Of a stretch of 64,000 nt of DNA, positions 33,551 through 43,649 are shown piece after piece (the first letter of the stretch is position 1; each line of letters opens with the position of its first letter). Source of the DNA: Bacillota bacterium (lineage in GTDB: Bacteria; Bacillota; Desulfotomaculia; Desulfotomaculales; Pelotomaculaceae). The position numbers and the translations under genes are program-made. The notes beneath the pieces were generated by a model. It ran no database searches, was not told the origin of the DNA, and worked only from the letters and a program-made list of their open reading frames with translations. The stretch is from assembly GCA_029555205.1 (NCBI GenBank), contig JAKPTB010000036.1, positions 1 to 64,000 of the forward strand, written 5' to 3'.

Positions 33551-33895
33551 GTTAAACACCTTCCTGCAGGAAAAGTTCACATTAAAAGATGAACGGACAG
33601 ATTTTATTCCACCGGCCAAACTTTGCACATTTAATCCTTTTTCGCAACAAATAAGCAAATCCATTGAAAACATAATGATAATTTCCAGAACCGGAGATAA
33701 AATGTGTTAAAGATATGATCTCTATATGAGAAGGCCTCTTTTTTATCTTAACATCATAAAATAAAGAAGATAAATATTATATTGAAATTACACTGATTAT
33801 CCTGGCTAATTAATCAAAACTTAATTCATTTAAAGAAATTTAACTGAGCATTACCGGACAAGCCCTGAACAAGATCATCCAGGACAATTACCTGC
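33551..33895. other. Gap before the CoA-transferase gene end, no gene
   Basis: AT-rich, with GGCTAATTAATC near 33803 that resembles one half of the shared dyad but lacks the other half. No gene seen. Confidence 0.35.
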
Positions 33896-35227
33896 CTATC
33901 TCTTGTTGCTTTTGCGCCAGATACCAAGTTTTTGGGCGCTTTTGATCAGTGCTTCCCGGTAATCCGGATGAGCGATAGCTATCAAGGCTTCCGCCCTTTG
34001 CCAGAGGGCTTTGCCTTTAAGGGAAGCGATCCCGTACTCCGTGACCACACAGGGCGCAATGCCGCGGTGAATGGTCACGGCTGAACCTGGCTCGAGGGTC
34101 GGCCTGATCCGGGAGAATGTCTTGCCGCCTTTGCTGCAGGTAGAACTCATGCAGATAAAGCCCTTTCCCCCCTTTGAGCGGAAGGCGCCCTGGGCAAAAC
34201 AGATGGCGCCGCCGGTACCGCTGATCTGCCTGCTGCCTGAAGACTCCGAATTTATTTGACCGTAGAGGTCCACATCTATACAGCTGTTAATTGAGACAAA
34301 CTTGTCCAATTGACCGATTACACAGGGGTCGTTGGTATAATTTACGGGCATAAAAAAACACATGGGGTTGTCGTTGATAAAATCATAGGTTTTCTTTGTG
34401 CCAAGGGCTATTGTGGCAACTATTTTATATCTGTCAATATTTTTTCTTGCGCCGGTAATGCAGCCTTTTTCTACCATGTCCACCATTGAATCTACAAACA
34501 TCTCCGTGTGTATACCAAGGTCTTTTAGCCCAGAATTTGCAATCATTTCACCCACTGCATTGGGCATGCCTCCGATACCCAACTGCAGACAGCAGCCGTC
34601 TTCCAGTTGCTCAATAATTATTGAGGCAATCTTTTTGTCAATTTCACCCGGCCTGACAGAAGCTAACTCAGCAACCGGGTAGTCAGCTTCCACAACATAG
34701 TCTACTTTGGAAATATGAATGGATTCCTCCTGGCCGAGACAGCGGGGTATCCTGGGATTGACTTCAAGGATTATTTTTTTAGCCTTTTCACAGATGGCCA
34801 TGGTGTGCGAAACCTGGGGTCCGAAATTAAAAAAACCATGCCTGTCCATAGGTGTTGCCGCAATCATGGCAACGTCAACGTCAATATATTTGCGGTAGTA
34901 TTCAGGCAGCTCATGATAAACAATGGGCATATAAGAAGCCAGGCCCCGATCACTCAGTTTGCGCTCATAGTTGCTGAAATGCCAGCCGTTATAGATAAAA
35001 TGTTCCCCGTCCGGATCAACCTTAACAACTTCCGGAAAACCTGTAGCACGTGTGGTGCTGCGAATTTTTACATCCCAAAGCTCATCTTTACGGGCAGCCA
35101 AAGCCCGGTCCAGTACGACTACGGAGCCGGAGAACGACCCGTATTCTACCCAGTCACCCGGTTTAACAATTTTTACAGCTTCTTCAGGCTTTACAAGTTT
35201 TCTCTGGTATTCTTCCACGAAACTCAA
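33896..35227 (-). CDS. Acetyl-CoA hydrolase/transferase-family CoA-transferase
   Basis: 443 residues, matching butyryl-CoA:acetate and 4-hydroxybutyrate CoA-transferases. Marks: KIVKPGDWVEYGSFSG near 19-34, ATPMDRHGFFNFGPQVSH near 122-139, the catalytic glutamate region GIHTEMFVDSMVDMVEKG near 243-260, GSRQISGTGGAICFAQGAF near 328-346, and C-terminal VVTEYGIASLKGKALWQRAEALIAIAHPDYRE. The catalytic Glu forms a glutamyl-CoA intermediate and moves CoA between an acyl-CoA and a free acid such as acetate, so activation needs no ATP. It fits the role of loading an acid entering the pathway or recovering CoA from a product. ACTCCTTAAGG-like sequence precedes the ATG. Confidence 0.88.
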   Translation of the reverse strand: MSFVEEYQRKLVKPEEAVKIVKPGDWVEYGSFSGSVVVLDRALAARKDELWDVKIRSTTRATGFPEVVKVDPDGEHFIYNGWHFSNYERKLSDRGLASYMPIVYHELPEYYRKYIDVDVAMIAATPMDRHGFFNFGPQVSHTMAICEKAKKIILEVNPRIPRCLGQEESIHISKVDYVVEADYPVAELASVRPGEIDKKIASIIIEQLEDGCCLQLGIGGMPNAVGEMIANSGLKDLGIHTEMFVDSMVDMVEKGCITGARKNIDRYKIVATIALGTKKTYDFINDNPMCFFMPVNYTNDPCVIGQLDKFVSINSCIDVDLYGQINSESSGSRQISGTGGAICFAQGAFRSKGGKGFICMSSTCSKGGKTFSRIRPTLEPGSAVTIHRGIAPCVVTEYGIASLKGKALWQRAEALIAIAHPDYREALIKSAQKLGIWRKSNKR

Positions 35228-35345
35228 GACAATTCACTCCTTAAGGATAGAAGCAGTAGTAGAATTTAAAATTGAATGGTCTTACCGGCAAAATGGTAAT
35301 ATTCCTGGAAGTAATTGCAGCCAGCGATCAAATAAGAGAGACACA

Positions 35346-35382
35346 AATAAGAGAGACAGGTTATCGTCTCTCTTATCTTTTT
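35346..35382. terminator. Hairpin/terminator downstream of desulfurase gene
   Basis: ATAAGAGAGAC (35347-35357) and GTCTCTCTTAT (35366-35376) form an 11-pair stem with a T-run on the plus strand only; an extra direct copy of CAAATAAGAGAGACA precedes it. It lies between the desulfurase stop and the CoA-transferase start; function may be a weak terminator or transcript stabiliser. Confidence 0.5.
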
Positions 35383-35498
35383 CAGATTATTCCGGTTAAC
35401 CGTTTTTCATCCCTTTGCCTTAACCGATCCATTTTTTCTATCCTCAAAGCCCGCCGGACTCCTTTACAGATGACAATATTTCTCAACTGCTTCTGACC

Positions 35499-36653
35499 TT
35501 AGCCGGGCTGGACCCTTGATCTCAACTTTTCAATAATCCCGGGCATTATGTCGATAAATTCGTCCACATCTTTTTCCTTGTTAGCCATGCCCAGGGTCAG
35601 GCGCAGCGACCCGTGTGCCATTGTACGCGGGATACCCATAGCCAGGAGCACGTGCGACGGGTTCACAGAGCCGGTGCTGCAAGCCGAACCGCTGGAGGCA
35701 GCCACACCGTGCATATCCAGGTTTAAGAGCATAGTTCCCCCGTCAATATATTCAAAAACGAAGTTAACGTTATTGGGCAGGCGCTGGGTCGGGTGTCCGG
35801 CCAGTTTGACATGGTCAATCCTTTCAGTAATTCCTTTGATCAGTTTATCCCGTAAAACAGTTAGACGGGCACTTTCCTCCGCCAGATTCCTGGCAGCAAG
35901 TTCAGCAGCTTTACCCAGGGCCACTATGCCCGGGACATTTTCTGTTCCAGGCCGGCGCTCCCGTTCCTGGCCGCCGCCAAAATTATAAGGACGCCAGGTG
36001 ATGCCCTGTTTGATATAGAGAGCACCGATCCCTTTGGGCGCATAAATCTTGTGGCCGGATATGGAAAGAAGATCTACTTTCAGCTCGTTCACGTCAACCG
36101 GTATTTTACCCATGCTCTGTACCGCGTCGGTATGAAACAGGATCCCTTTTTTCCGGGCTATTTCCCCTATTTCAGATATGGGTTGAATAGTCCCCACTTC
36201 GTTGTTGGCATGCATAACTGTAATCAAGATCGTGCTGTCCTTTATAACCCCTTCCAAGTCCTCGGGATTGACCATACCGTAACCGTCCACGGGTAAAACA
36301 GTCAGCTCGAAACCTTCTTTCTCAAGGGCTTTGCAGGTATTCAGTACTGCATGGTGCTCCACAGCGGTGGTGATAATATGGTTGCCTTTTTTCCTGTTGG
36401 CGTAAGCAGCTCCTTTAATCGCAAGGTGGTCAGATTCTGTGCCGCCGCTTGTAAAAACGATTTCTTCCTTTTTTGCTCCGATACTTTCCGCAACTCTAGA
36501 CCTGGCCGCATCAACCGCCTTTTTAGCTTCCCTCCCGAAGGAATGGATACTGGATGGATTGCCGAAAATACCTGTTACACAACGAAACATTTCTTCGGCA
36601 ACTTCCGGGTGAACCGGCGTAGTGGCGCTGTGGTCAAAATATATTTTACTCAT
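35499..36653 (-). CDS. NifS-like cysteine desulfurase (class V aminotransferase)
   Basis: 384 residues; N-terminus MSKIYFDHSATTPVHPEV is typical. The PLP lysine is in SISGHKIYAPKG near 203-214, with HTDAVQSMGKIPVD before it, and the catalytic Cys in ASSGSACSTGS near 325-335 is on a short loop as in NifS. It removes sulfur from cysteine as a persulfide. Directly upstream lie XdhC and the Mo hydroxylase genes, so it probably supplies the sulfido or, with selenium-type maturation genes nearby, selenido ligand for that enzyme's Mo centre rather than serving bulk Fe-S assembly. An AGGAGGGTAAAATG-like start site supports translation. Confidence 0.88.
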   Translation of the reverse strand: MSKIYFDHSATTPVHPEVAEEMFRCVTGIFGNPSSIHSFGREAKKAVDAARSRVAESIGAKKEEIVFTSGGTESDHLAIKGAAYANRKKGNHIITTAVEHHAVLNTCKALEKEGFELTVLPVDGYGMVNPEDLEGVIKDSTILITVMHANNEVGTIQPISEIGEIARKKGILFHTDAVQSMGKIPVDVNELKVDLLSISGHKIYAPKGIGALYIKQGITWRPYNFGGGQERERRPGTENVPGIVALGKAAELAARNLAEESARLTVLRDKLIKGITERIDHVKLAGHPTQRLPNNVNFVFEYIDGGTMLLNLDMHGVAASSGSACSTGSVNPSHVLLAMGIPRTMAHGSLRLTLGMANKEKDVDEFIDIMPGIIEKLRSRVQPG

Positions 36654-36809
36654 TTTACCCTCCTAAGTTGCCCTGCCCAATCATATCCCCGGTAATCCTG
36701 CAGGATCCAGCCGGAGAAATATCAGCATGAGGCATAAGAATGTAAACGCCGGCTTGGATAACCAGGAACACCCATTCTTAAAGCCCTTGAAATAGATCAT
36801 CAAGCGGGA

Positions 36810-37961
36810 TTAAATTTCTTCCGTATTAAAAATCCCGGCAAAGGTTGTTACCGGTTCAATAAACACTTCCAGGGTTCCTCCACAGGACATGCCTTCAGCT
36901 GCAGCTATGTCCGCAGTCATGGACACCCTGTGAACCCGGGGAACACCCTCATCAATAACATCCAGCGCCTGAAGGCGTACTTCCGATTCACCGCAGCATC
37001 CGCCGCCGATTGTTCCCAGGGTGCGTCCGTCCCTGTATACCAGCATTCTCGCGCCTGCTTTACGGGGTGTTGAGCCCTTTGTCCTAAAAATTGTAGCCAG
37101 CGCCGCAGGCGTTTTCTCAAGAGCCGCTCTAATGGCTGCTTGCAGCGCATCCTTATCAGATGCGGAGGGCAGCTCACTGTTGTTTACCCGGGAGTCCTTC
37201 GGGGTACAGCAATCCACTAAAGAAACGGCGCTCCCGCCACGACGCTCCTTGACCAATTCAGCTGCAATACATACCGCAATCTCAGCTGGTGTTTGCGCTC
37301 CTATATCCAGACCTATGGGCATATGAACCTTCTCAATTTTCTCCATTTCGATTCCGTCTTCGAGGAGCTGCTCCCTGATTGCTTTCACCTTGCGCCTGCT
37401 GCCGATCATACCCAGGTAAGCTACCGGATACCTGATCACCCTGCGCAAACAATCCATATCATTCATGTGTCCCCTGGTAGCAATCACAACACTGGAGGCA
37501 GGCCCCAGTTTCAGATAGTTTTCTACTTCATCAAAGCTGCAACAGATAGTTTTGTAAACCCCTGTAAAGCGTCCAGGAGATGCAAAATCGGGACGGTCAT
37601 CAACCACTGTAACACGATAATCCAGCAAGTTGCCTATATTTGCCAGTGGCTGAGCGATATGCCCCCCGCCAAATATGATCAATTCGGGAGTCTCCAGAGT
37701 GGGATCAATCATAACAGTGGCACTTTGCTCCGGTTTGTCCGGGTTAACCAGGTTGGCCACCGCAAACATTCCGTTATACTCCCTGGCCCGGACCAATTGT
37801 TCTACCTGCTTTTCGAGCCAGGTCAGGTTAAGGCTCCCCTTTTTCTCCGAGCCTTCGTTTATCAGCATTAATTTTGCTCCAAGCATGTCTTCTCCCAGGT
37901 TTTCCTGTCCTATTACGGTGACTATGGTATTTCCCTGCTGCAGGTTGATTTCCATATTCAT
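36810..37961 (-). CDS. XdhC-family Mo hydroxylase maturation factor
   Basis: 383 residues. Usual XdhC proteins have an XdhC/CoxI domain followed by a Rossmann domain. Here a short remnant of an XdhC-like part (residues 1-60, TVIGQENLGEDMLGAKLMLI) is followed by the Rossmann domain (ELIIFGGGHIAQPLANIG near 89-106, VTVVDDRPDFASPGRF, VIATRGHMNDMDCLRRV, YLGMIGSRRK) and then by a complete XdhC/CoxI domain (ALATIFRTKGSTPRKAGARM near 283-302, TIGGGCCGESEVRL). XdhC proteins bind molybdenum cofactor, protect it and hand it to the hydroxylase after sulfuration by a NifS-like protein, whose gene is next. AGGAGGTAATGA precedes the ATG. Confidence 0.85.
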   Translation of the reverse strand: MNMEINLQQGNTIVTVIGQENLGEDMLGAKLMLINEGSEKKGSLNLTWLEKQVEQLVRAREYNGMFAVANLVNPDKPEQSATVMIDPTLETPELIIFGGGHIAQPLANIGNLLDYRVTVVDDRPDFASPGRFTGVYKTICCSFDEVENYLKLGPASSVVIATRGHMNDMDCLRRVIRYPVAYLGMIGSRRKVKAIREQLLEDGIEMEKIEKVHMPIGLDIGAQTPAEIAVCIAAELVKERRGGSAVSLVDCCTPKDSRVNNSELPSASDKDALQAAIRAALEKTPAALATIFRTKGSTPRKAGARMLVYRDGRTLGTIGGGCCGESEVRLQALDVIDEGVPRVHRVSMTADIAAAEGMSCGGTLEVFIEPVTTFAGIFNTEEI

Positions 37962-38486
37962 TACCTCCTAAGGTCTAAATCCAGCAACATTCAGCTGCTC
38001 TGTTTACTTTTCGAAGATACACAAGCTTCTCACTTAAAGTAAAAAAAATATTAATAAATAATTTTCATCCAGCACACCCATAACAACATGACAACACATA
38101 CACTGGCGAATAGCCCTGGATTCAACGTACTTGACCCGGCCGGCAGAGCTGCCGCGGCATTTATTATATCCTCTTCGCGGTCAGCCATTCTCTTAAAAAT
38201 ACTGGTAGATTTTTGTCAGGCACCGCAACCCGTCCCGGCGCCCAACCGGGATAACCCCCGGAAAACCTTAAAGCTATTTATTTTTTTCCTGCTTATAAAC
38301 TCCACAACCGGTAATTAGAGCATATTTATAAGGATCTGTTTTTGGAATTACAAATCAACAGTTTTGCAGAGGTAATGACTTTAAAGATTCTACGGCAAGA
38401 ATTAACCTGGGTATAATCTAATAGGTGAGAGACGATCGCTCGTCTCTCACCCAGCTGAAGTATCCAGAGCTTTTAGCTTTTAAGAT
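37962..38486. other. Gap between XdhC and Mo hydroxylase genes
   Basis: About 520 bases, no supported gene. At 38424-38451 a perfect 12-pair hairpin (GGTGAGAGACGA, loop TCGC, TCGTCTCTCACC) follows the large-subunit stop; it shares GAGAGAC/GTCTCTC with the hairpin at 35347 but has no T-run. Confidence 0.5.
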
Positions 38487-40853
38487 CTATTTCTTTTCAT
38501 TCTTTTCTTTCAGAGCACGCCATACCTTTTCATAGGTAATCGGCAGTTCCTTCATGCTGACTCCCATGGCGTCGTAAATAGCGTTGGCAACTGCACCCAT
38601 AGTCGGGGTGGTAGCGCCTTCCCCAACTTCCTTCAAGCCGTAAGGTCCGTTGGGTTCCCAGCTGTCGTCCAGGGTCAGGGACAGCACCGGAGGCATATCC
38701 AATGCGGTGGGCAGACGGTATTCAGCAAAGTTTCCGTTTAACAGTTTGCCGGTCTTCTTATCAAAGAGGACTTCTTCCCAGATGGTCTCGCCGATGCCCA
38801 TGTAGAAGGCGCCGTGAACCTGGCCGTGGAAGAGTTTCGGGTTGATGATTGTGCCGCTGTCGTGAACGTCCCAGGTGTCGACACATTCAATTTGACCGGT
38901 TTCCATGTCAACTTTCACTTCAGCAATCTGGGTCGCGCTGCTGTATGCCGGTGAAGTACCAACCGCTGCGCCTTTGTGGTTGCCGCCCAGTTTGCCGGGG
39001 TGGTACCAGCCGCGGCCGATCAGGACGCCCTTGGTCACAAAGTACCTGCGGGCAACTTCTTCAAAGGTCAGGGTTAAGCTCGGCTCTTGCTTGACATAAA
39101 CGATGCCTTCTTTTACATCCAGATCATCGGGTCTTAACTCGCGATTGCCGATATAAGCCCAACCTTCCTTGATTTTACCCGTTGCTCTGAACATTTCAAC
39201 GGCCTGCTCAAGAATTTTCTGCTTGATGTCTTCTCCAGCTCTCTTAATAGCCCAGCCGGCCATCAGAGTCTGCCTGCTGGCGTAAGCGCCGAAGTCCAGG
39301 GTGGCAATGTCGGTGTCCCCTGCATACATCTTGCATTTTTCGTAGGGGTAACCCATCGCTTCAGCAGCCATCTGCAGCAGCACAGTGTCGCTGCCCTGGC
39401 CGATATCAACAGCCTGGGAGTATACAAAGGCCTGGGTCCCGTCATCATAGATTTTGATCATGCCCACGGAGTGCGGCAGGTCGGTCCGGTACTGGCAGAA
39501 GCCAGCGCCTGTAACAAAGCCGCCGTTGCCGACGCCGATGCCACGGCCGACGCCCAGCTTGCCCCTCTTTTCCTTCCAACCGGAAGCATCCCGGGCCATT
39601 TCGTTGGCAGCTCTCAGGTTGTACGACTTTACTTCATACCCGGCCAGAGTCACGGTATTGGCCTTACGGGCGTTAATCAGACGCATATCGATGGGGTCTA
39701 CACCGATTGCTTCGCCGATCAGGTCAAGGTGGTGCTCAAAGGCAAACCTGGGCTGCGGCTGACCGTGACCCCTCTGGGCTCCGCAGGGAGGCAGGTTGGT
39801 TACATAACGGTAGGCGTCAAACTGGTAGTTTTCAAAATCGTAAAGCACACCCAGCAGGGAACCTGCATAGTATGTTGAGGCAATGCCCAGACCTGTGTAG
39901 GCGCCGCCTTCCAGGACTGCTGTATATTTGTGGCCTAAAATCTTCCCGTTCTTGTCCACACCGGTTGTAAGCGTCATGGTGATGGGGTGACGGCCACGGC
40001 CGTTCAGGAAGGTTTCCTCATGGTCGTAGAACATCTTAACTGGCTGACCTGTTAGTCTGGACAGGATAACTGCGGCGAAGTCCAGGCCGGTGGGGTCTAA
40101 TTTTCCTCCAAAACCTGCGCCCACATGGGTCTTCAGGACGCGCAGGTCGCCCATCTTCATGCCCAGCACCCGGGCCAGGTGATACTGAAGGTAGTGAACT
40201 GACTGGCAGGAGCTATAAAGGGTTGCCTTATCTCCATCCCAATAGGCGACTGAGCAGTGGTTTTCGATGAAAGCATGGTAGGTACGCTGCCCCTGGAAGA
40301 CGTCGGTGCGGACATAGTAGGCGTTTTTGATAGCCTCGTCCGGATCGCCGAACTTGTGGTGGATCTCGGTGTTGAGGTTGCCCGGGTACTCTTCGAAGAT
40401 TTGGGGAGCGCCTTCTTTTTTCGCGTCCTCAACTGTAAATACCGCCGGCAGTTCTTCATATTCCACTTTGATCAGCTTGAGTGCTTTATAAACAGTTTCT
40501 TCGTCAACGGCACAAATGGCGCCGATTTTATCGCCATTATACCTTACCTTTTCAATACAGAAAATGTTTTCGTCAAAGCGGGCGGGGCTGAGACCAAACC
40601 TCATTGAAGGAACGTCTTTGGCGGTAATGATGGCTTTTACGCCCGGCAGTTTTTCCGCTTCGGAGGTGTCAATATTTTTAATAATAGCATGGGCTACGTT
40701 GCTGCGAATGAGCTTACCGTAGAGCATATTGGGAAACTTCAGGTCGGCGGTGTATTGAGCACGGCCGGTTGTCTTTTGATACGAATCGTTTCTATCAAGG
40801 CTTTTGCCTACATAAGAGAATTCTCTTTTAACTTTAACGCTCATCACCCTCAT
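38487..40853 (-). CDS. Molybdenum hydroxylase large (Mo-pterin) subunit, xanthine dehydrogenase family
   Basis: 788 residues. Marks of the family: DRNDSYQKTTGRAQYTADLK at the start, THVGAGFGGKLDPTGLD near 244, LPPCGAQRGHGQPQPRFAFE near 353-372, AVDIGQGSDTVLLQMAAEAMG near 480-500, and GLKEVGEGATTPTMGAVANA near 741-760, where the Glu (about 743) is the active-site base. The protein is closest in memory to 4-hydroxybenzoyl-CoA reductase alpha subunits and related dehydrogenases of heterocycles or aryl-CoAs. It binds Mo-cytosine-dinucleotide-type cofactor. Operon order (minus strand) is FAD subunit, Fe-S subunit, this gene. Adjacent XdhC and NifS genes and YqeB/YqeC suggest the enzyme needs sulfido or selenido maturation. 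Confidence 0.9.
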   Translation of the reverse strand: MRVMSVKVKREFSYVGKSLDRNDSYQKTTGRAQYTADLKFPNMLYGKLIRSNVAHAIIKNIDTSEAEKLPGVKAIITAKDVPSMRFGLSPARFDENIFCIEKVRYNGDKIGAICAVDEETVYKALKLIKVEYEELPAVFTVEDAKKEGAPQIFEEYPGNLNTEIHHKFGDPDEAIKNAYYVRTDVFQGQRTYHAFIENHCSVAYWDGDKATLYSSCQSVHYLQYHLARVLGMKMGDLRVLKTHVGAGFGGKLDPTGLDFAAVILSRLTGQPVKMFYDHEETFLNGRGRHPITMTLTTGVDKNGKILGHKYTAVLEGGAYTGLGIASTYYAGSLLGVLYDFENYQFDAYRYVTNLPPCGAQRGHGQPQPRFAFEHHLDLIGEAIGVDPIDMRLINARKANTVTLAGYEVKSYNLRAANEMARDASGWKEKRGKLGVGRGIGVGNGGFVTGAGFCQYRTDLPHSVGMIKIYDDGTQAFVYSQAVDIGQGSDTVLLQMAAEAMGYPYEKCKMYAGDTDIATLDFGAYASRQTLMAGWAIKRAGEDIKQKILEQAVEMFRATGKIKEGWAYIGNRELRPDDLDVKEGIVYVKQEPSLTLTFEEVARRYFVTKGVLIGRGWYHPGKLGGNHKGAAVGTSPAYSSATQIAEVKVDMETGQIECVDTWDVHDSGTIINPKLFHGQVHGAFYMGIGETIWEEVLFDKKTGKLLNGNFAEYRLPTALDMPPVLSLTLDDSWEPNGPYGLKEVGEGATTPTMGAVANAIYDAMGVSMKELPITYEKVWRALKEKNEKK

Positions 40854-40860
40854 CCTTTCC

Positions 40861-41358
40861 TTATTTCTTTTCAGCCGCGTCTAAAACGGCCTCAACAATA
40901 TTGACATAACCGGTGCAACGGCACAGGTTACCGGCTATGGCCTCCCGCACCTCATATTCGGTCGGACTGGGATTTTCGTTAAGCAGGGCTCTGGATGAGA
41001 TGATCATGCCAGAAGTGCAAAAACCGCATTGGAATGCTGCATGCTCGATGAATTTTTCCTGTACGATGTCCAGTTCTTCGCCGTCAGCGATTCCCTCAAT
41101 AGTTGTTACCTCACGACCGTCTACATCAACAGCCAGGATCAAGCAGGAGTTGACAGGCTTGCCATCCAGCATAACGGTGCAGCAGCCGCAGTCTCCCAGT
41201 TCGCAGCCCTTTTTAGTGCCGATCATATCCAGTTCTTCACGCAGGAAATTTACCAGCAGGGTGTTGGCTTTAACCACCTTTGTATATGGGGTACCGTTAA
41301 CATCGATGGTTACCAGATAACGCTTAATTCCATCTTTATCAACAACGCAGTTAGCCAT
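40861..41358 (-). CDS. Molybdenum hydroxylase 2Fe-2S subunit
   Basis: 165 residues from ATG 41358; an in-frame ATG at 41367 touches the GGAG site and is less likely. The plant-type 2Fe-2S cluster cysteines are in GCELGDCGCCTVMLDGKPVNSC near 49-70, and the second cluster's in CGFCTSGM near 108-115 and LCRCTGYVNI near 142-151. The protein passes electrons from the Mo centre to FAD. It lies between the FAD subunit (17-base gap) and the Mo subunit (7-base gap), so the three subunits are made together. Confidence 0.92.
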   Translation of the reverse strand: MANCVVDKDGIKRYLVTIDVNGTPYTKVVKANTLLVNFLREELDMIGTKKGCELGDCGCCTVMLDGKPVNSCLILAVDVDGREVTTIEGIADGEELDIVQEKFIEHAAFQCGFCTSGMIISSRALLNENPSPTEYEVREAIAGNLCRCTGYVNIVEAVLDAAEKK

Positions 41359-41375
41359 TCTCCACATCTCCTTTC

Positions 41376-42242
41376 TTATACATGTCCCTCGTCGATAGCT
41401 TTACGCAGTGCCCGCTTGGTAAAGATACGTACCAAGTCAGTGCGGTATTCCGCCGATGCCCGGATGTCGGAGATCGGTTTGCATTCGCCGGAAGCGATTA
41501 CACCGGCTTCGGCCAACAATTCGTCACTAACTGTCTTACCTTTCAGGAATTCTTCGGTTTTCTTCGCCCGTACAGGAGTGGGGGCAACTGCGCCAAGGGC
41601 TACACGCGCATCTTTAATAACATTGTTTTCAACTTGAACAGCTACAGCTACACCGACAACAGCCAGGGCGCCTGATTTCCGCAGTCCGAATTTAATGTAG
41701 GTGCTTCCGGTCATCTCCTGGTCGGGGATAACTACTTCAGTGATGATCTCGTCCTGAGCCAGGACAGTCTTGCCGGGGCCCGTGAACAGGTCTTCCATGG
41801 CTACAGTGCGCTCTCCATTAGAACCCACGAGTTTAACGGTTGCATTAAGAGAAATAAAAATCGGAGGCAGGTCAGCGGAAGGCACAGCGTTACTGATATT
41901 GCCGCCTACTGTACCGACATTACGCACCTGATTGTGTGCCATTTGCTTTGCCGCATTCGATACAGATGCATATTTTCCCTGCAAAACTTCAGACTTGACC
42001 AAATCGTTATGGGTAGCTCTAGCTCCAATAACTACACCTTTACCAGGTACGTATTCAATTTCTTTCATACCCAGATTCTTGGTGGAAATAAGAACTTCCG
42101 GAGCCAATACCTCTTTTTTCATTTTAATAATGATGTCAGTTCCACCGGAAAGCAACTTAGCCTTTTCTCCAAACTGTGTCAACAACTTGCAGGCTTCCGC
42201 AATATTTTCCGGAGCGTAGTACTCAAAATCTGGTAGATACAC
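41376..42242 (-). CDS. Molybdenum hydroxylase FAD subunit
   Basis: 288 residues. FAD-binding motifs AKLLSGGTDIIIKMKK near 28-43 and VRNVGTVGGNISNAVPSAD near 102-120 are those of the CoxM/xanthine dehydrogenase family. The classical 4-hydroxybenzoyl-CoA reductase beta subunit is longer because of an extra 4Fe-4S loop; that loop is absent here, which argues for a general hydroxylase rather than the ring reductase. First gene of the three-subunit operon, with GGAGGAG upstream of its start. A dyad shared with other catabolic genes lies about 720 bases upstream (42966-42988). Confidence 0.9.
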   Translation of the reverse strand: MYLPDFEYYAPENIAEACKLLTQFGEKAKLLSGGTDIIIKMKKEVLAPEVLISTKNLGMKEIEYVPGKGVVIGARATHNDLVKSEVLQGKYASVSNAAKQMAHNQVRNVGTVGGNISNAVPSADLPPIFISLNATVKLVGSNGERTVAMEDLFTGPGKTVLAQDEIITEVVIPDQEMTGSTYIKFGLRKSGALAVVGVAVAVQVENNVIKDARVALGAVAPTPVRAKKTEEFLKGKTVSDELLAEAGVIASGECKPISDIRASAEYRTDLVRIFTKRALRKAIDEGHV

Positions 42243-42965
42243 TTTTTCTCCTCCTCTTTTTAAATAATAGTTAACTGTACTGGAAACACTTCAGCCTCTA
42301 TTATTACATTTATTATCTTTCTGCATCACCCTCCTCGCAAAATATACAGCATAACCACATTTTAACAATTTGCTTTTATTGACCCATGCTGAAGGACCGG
42401 ATTCAATCCTTCAGTATAAAAATTTTTCACAAGATTTGCATCCAAAAATATATTATATTAGGATTAGTTCGATCCTTCAGTATTCAAACTTTTAGGTTCG
42501 GTCCAACTTTAACATTGTATACAACATATGCAAACTATAATTTGTGAAATTCTAAAATGGCTAATAAAAATACGAAGATAAAAGGGTTATACACCATTAA
42601 AAACCCAGGCCAGCCTTTTCTTTTATAAGATCCATGGGTTTTAAAACACTTTTTATGGAGTAATGTCCAGGTAACATTTATTTCATTTATTGCAGCATAA
42701 ATACAGTTATCCAATATATTGATGCTAAACTGGTGCTAAGATTTAAAGGAAATTTTGTTTTGAAATATTTATGTTAATTATATGTTGGTGGAATAGCGAG
42801 GACCAACAGTGTAAATTCCCATTGTGAACAATTATGATGTTAGCAATCAGCTTGTCTGTACATTCACGTATTAAGATTAAATTATCATCTATACCAGCAT
42901 CCATACTTGAGCATTTTTATTTTAACACTTGAAAATAAAACAGTGAAATATACGTTAACGATTGT

Positions 42966-42988
42966 ATTAATAAGCTATGCTAATTAAT
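42966..42988. promoter_or_regulatory. Shared dyad operator, copy 4
   Basis: ATTAATAAG-CTATG-CTAATTAAT, preceded by GTGAAATATACG and AACGATTGT. About 720 bases upstream of the Mo hydroxylase FAD subunit. Confidence 0.6.
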
Positions 42989-43649
42989 AGCAGCTGGCAA
43001 TAATGGTATTTTTTTCATAACCTTGTTTCTCAAAATATGTCATCAACTTATCTTCAAATAGAAGAAAAAAACTTCTTAAATGATGGAAGCAGCACTAACT
43101 TTACATAAAACAGATTATTCTAAAGTGGCTTGAATTGGGTGATTCAACCAGACGTTCCTTGGAATTAACACGGGCAATATTACCGCCTAAACCAGGTCGT
43201 AATTTATTAATCAAAACACAATTCAAAAAATTGGGGAATTTTATTTCACTTATCCCGGCAGCAAAAAAATATCCAGTCTTTCTTCAATAAAATGGTGAAA
43301 AAGGAACTGAAATGATATTGACGGAAATCAGACCGGGAGGAGGTAAATTTTTTAGTCTTATTTATGGTTATGGCTGGTTGACGGCGGTCTCGCAAAAACA
43401 TCCAAAAACATATATTTAAAATTTATTAATGTAAAAAGTAGTATCAATAATAATTATCTCTAAAAACAAAAAGTTACCATTTACTATTCTGTTTTTCTAA
43501 TGTATTATAGAAGAAAGTTTAGACACAGTATCTTTCCCCGGATTGGAATTCTTCTTTGCTTAATGGAGAAAGGCTTTTGCTGTGTTCCGCACCTGGATAA
43601 ACGAAGCCTTACGGTAATCATTACGCTTACGAAATAACCGTCCCCGCTG

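Noticed and set aside
38088-38318. 76-residue open frame between XdhC and Mo hydroxylase genes
   Set aside because: No ribosome binding site and composition like non-coding flanks.
38487-42242. Naming the Mo hydroxylase as 4-hydroxybenzoyl-CoA reductase
   Set aside because: The FAD subunit lacks the 4Fe-4S loop of that enzyme, and large-subunit similarity alone does not fix the substrate.
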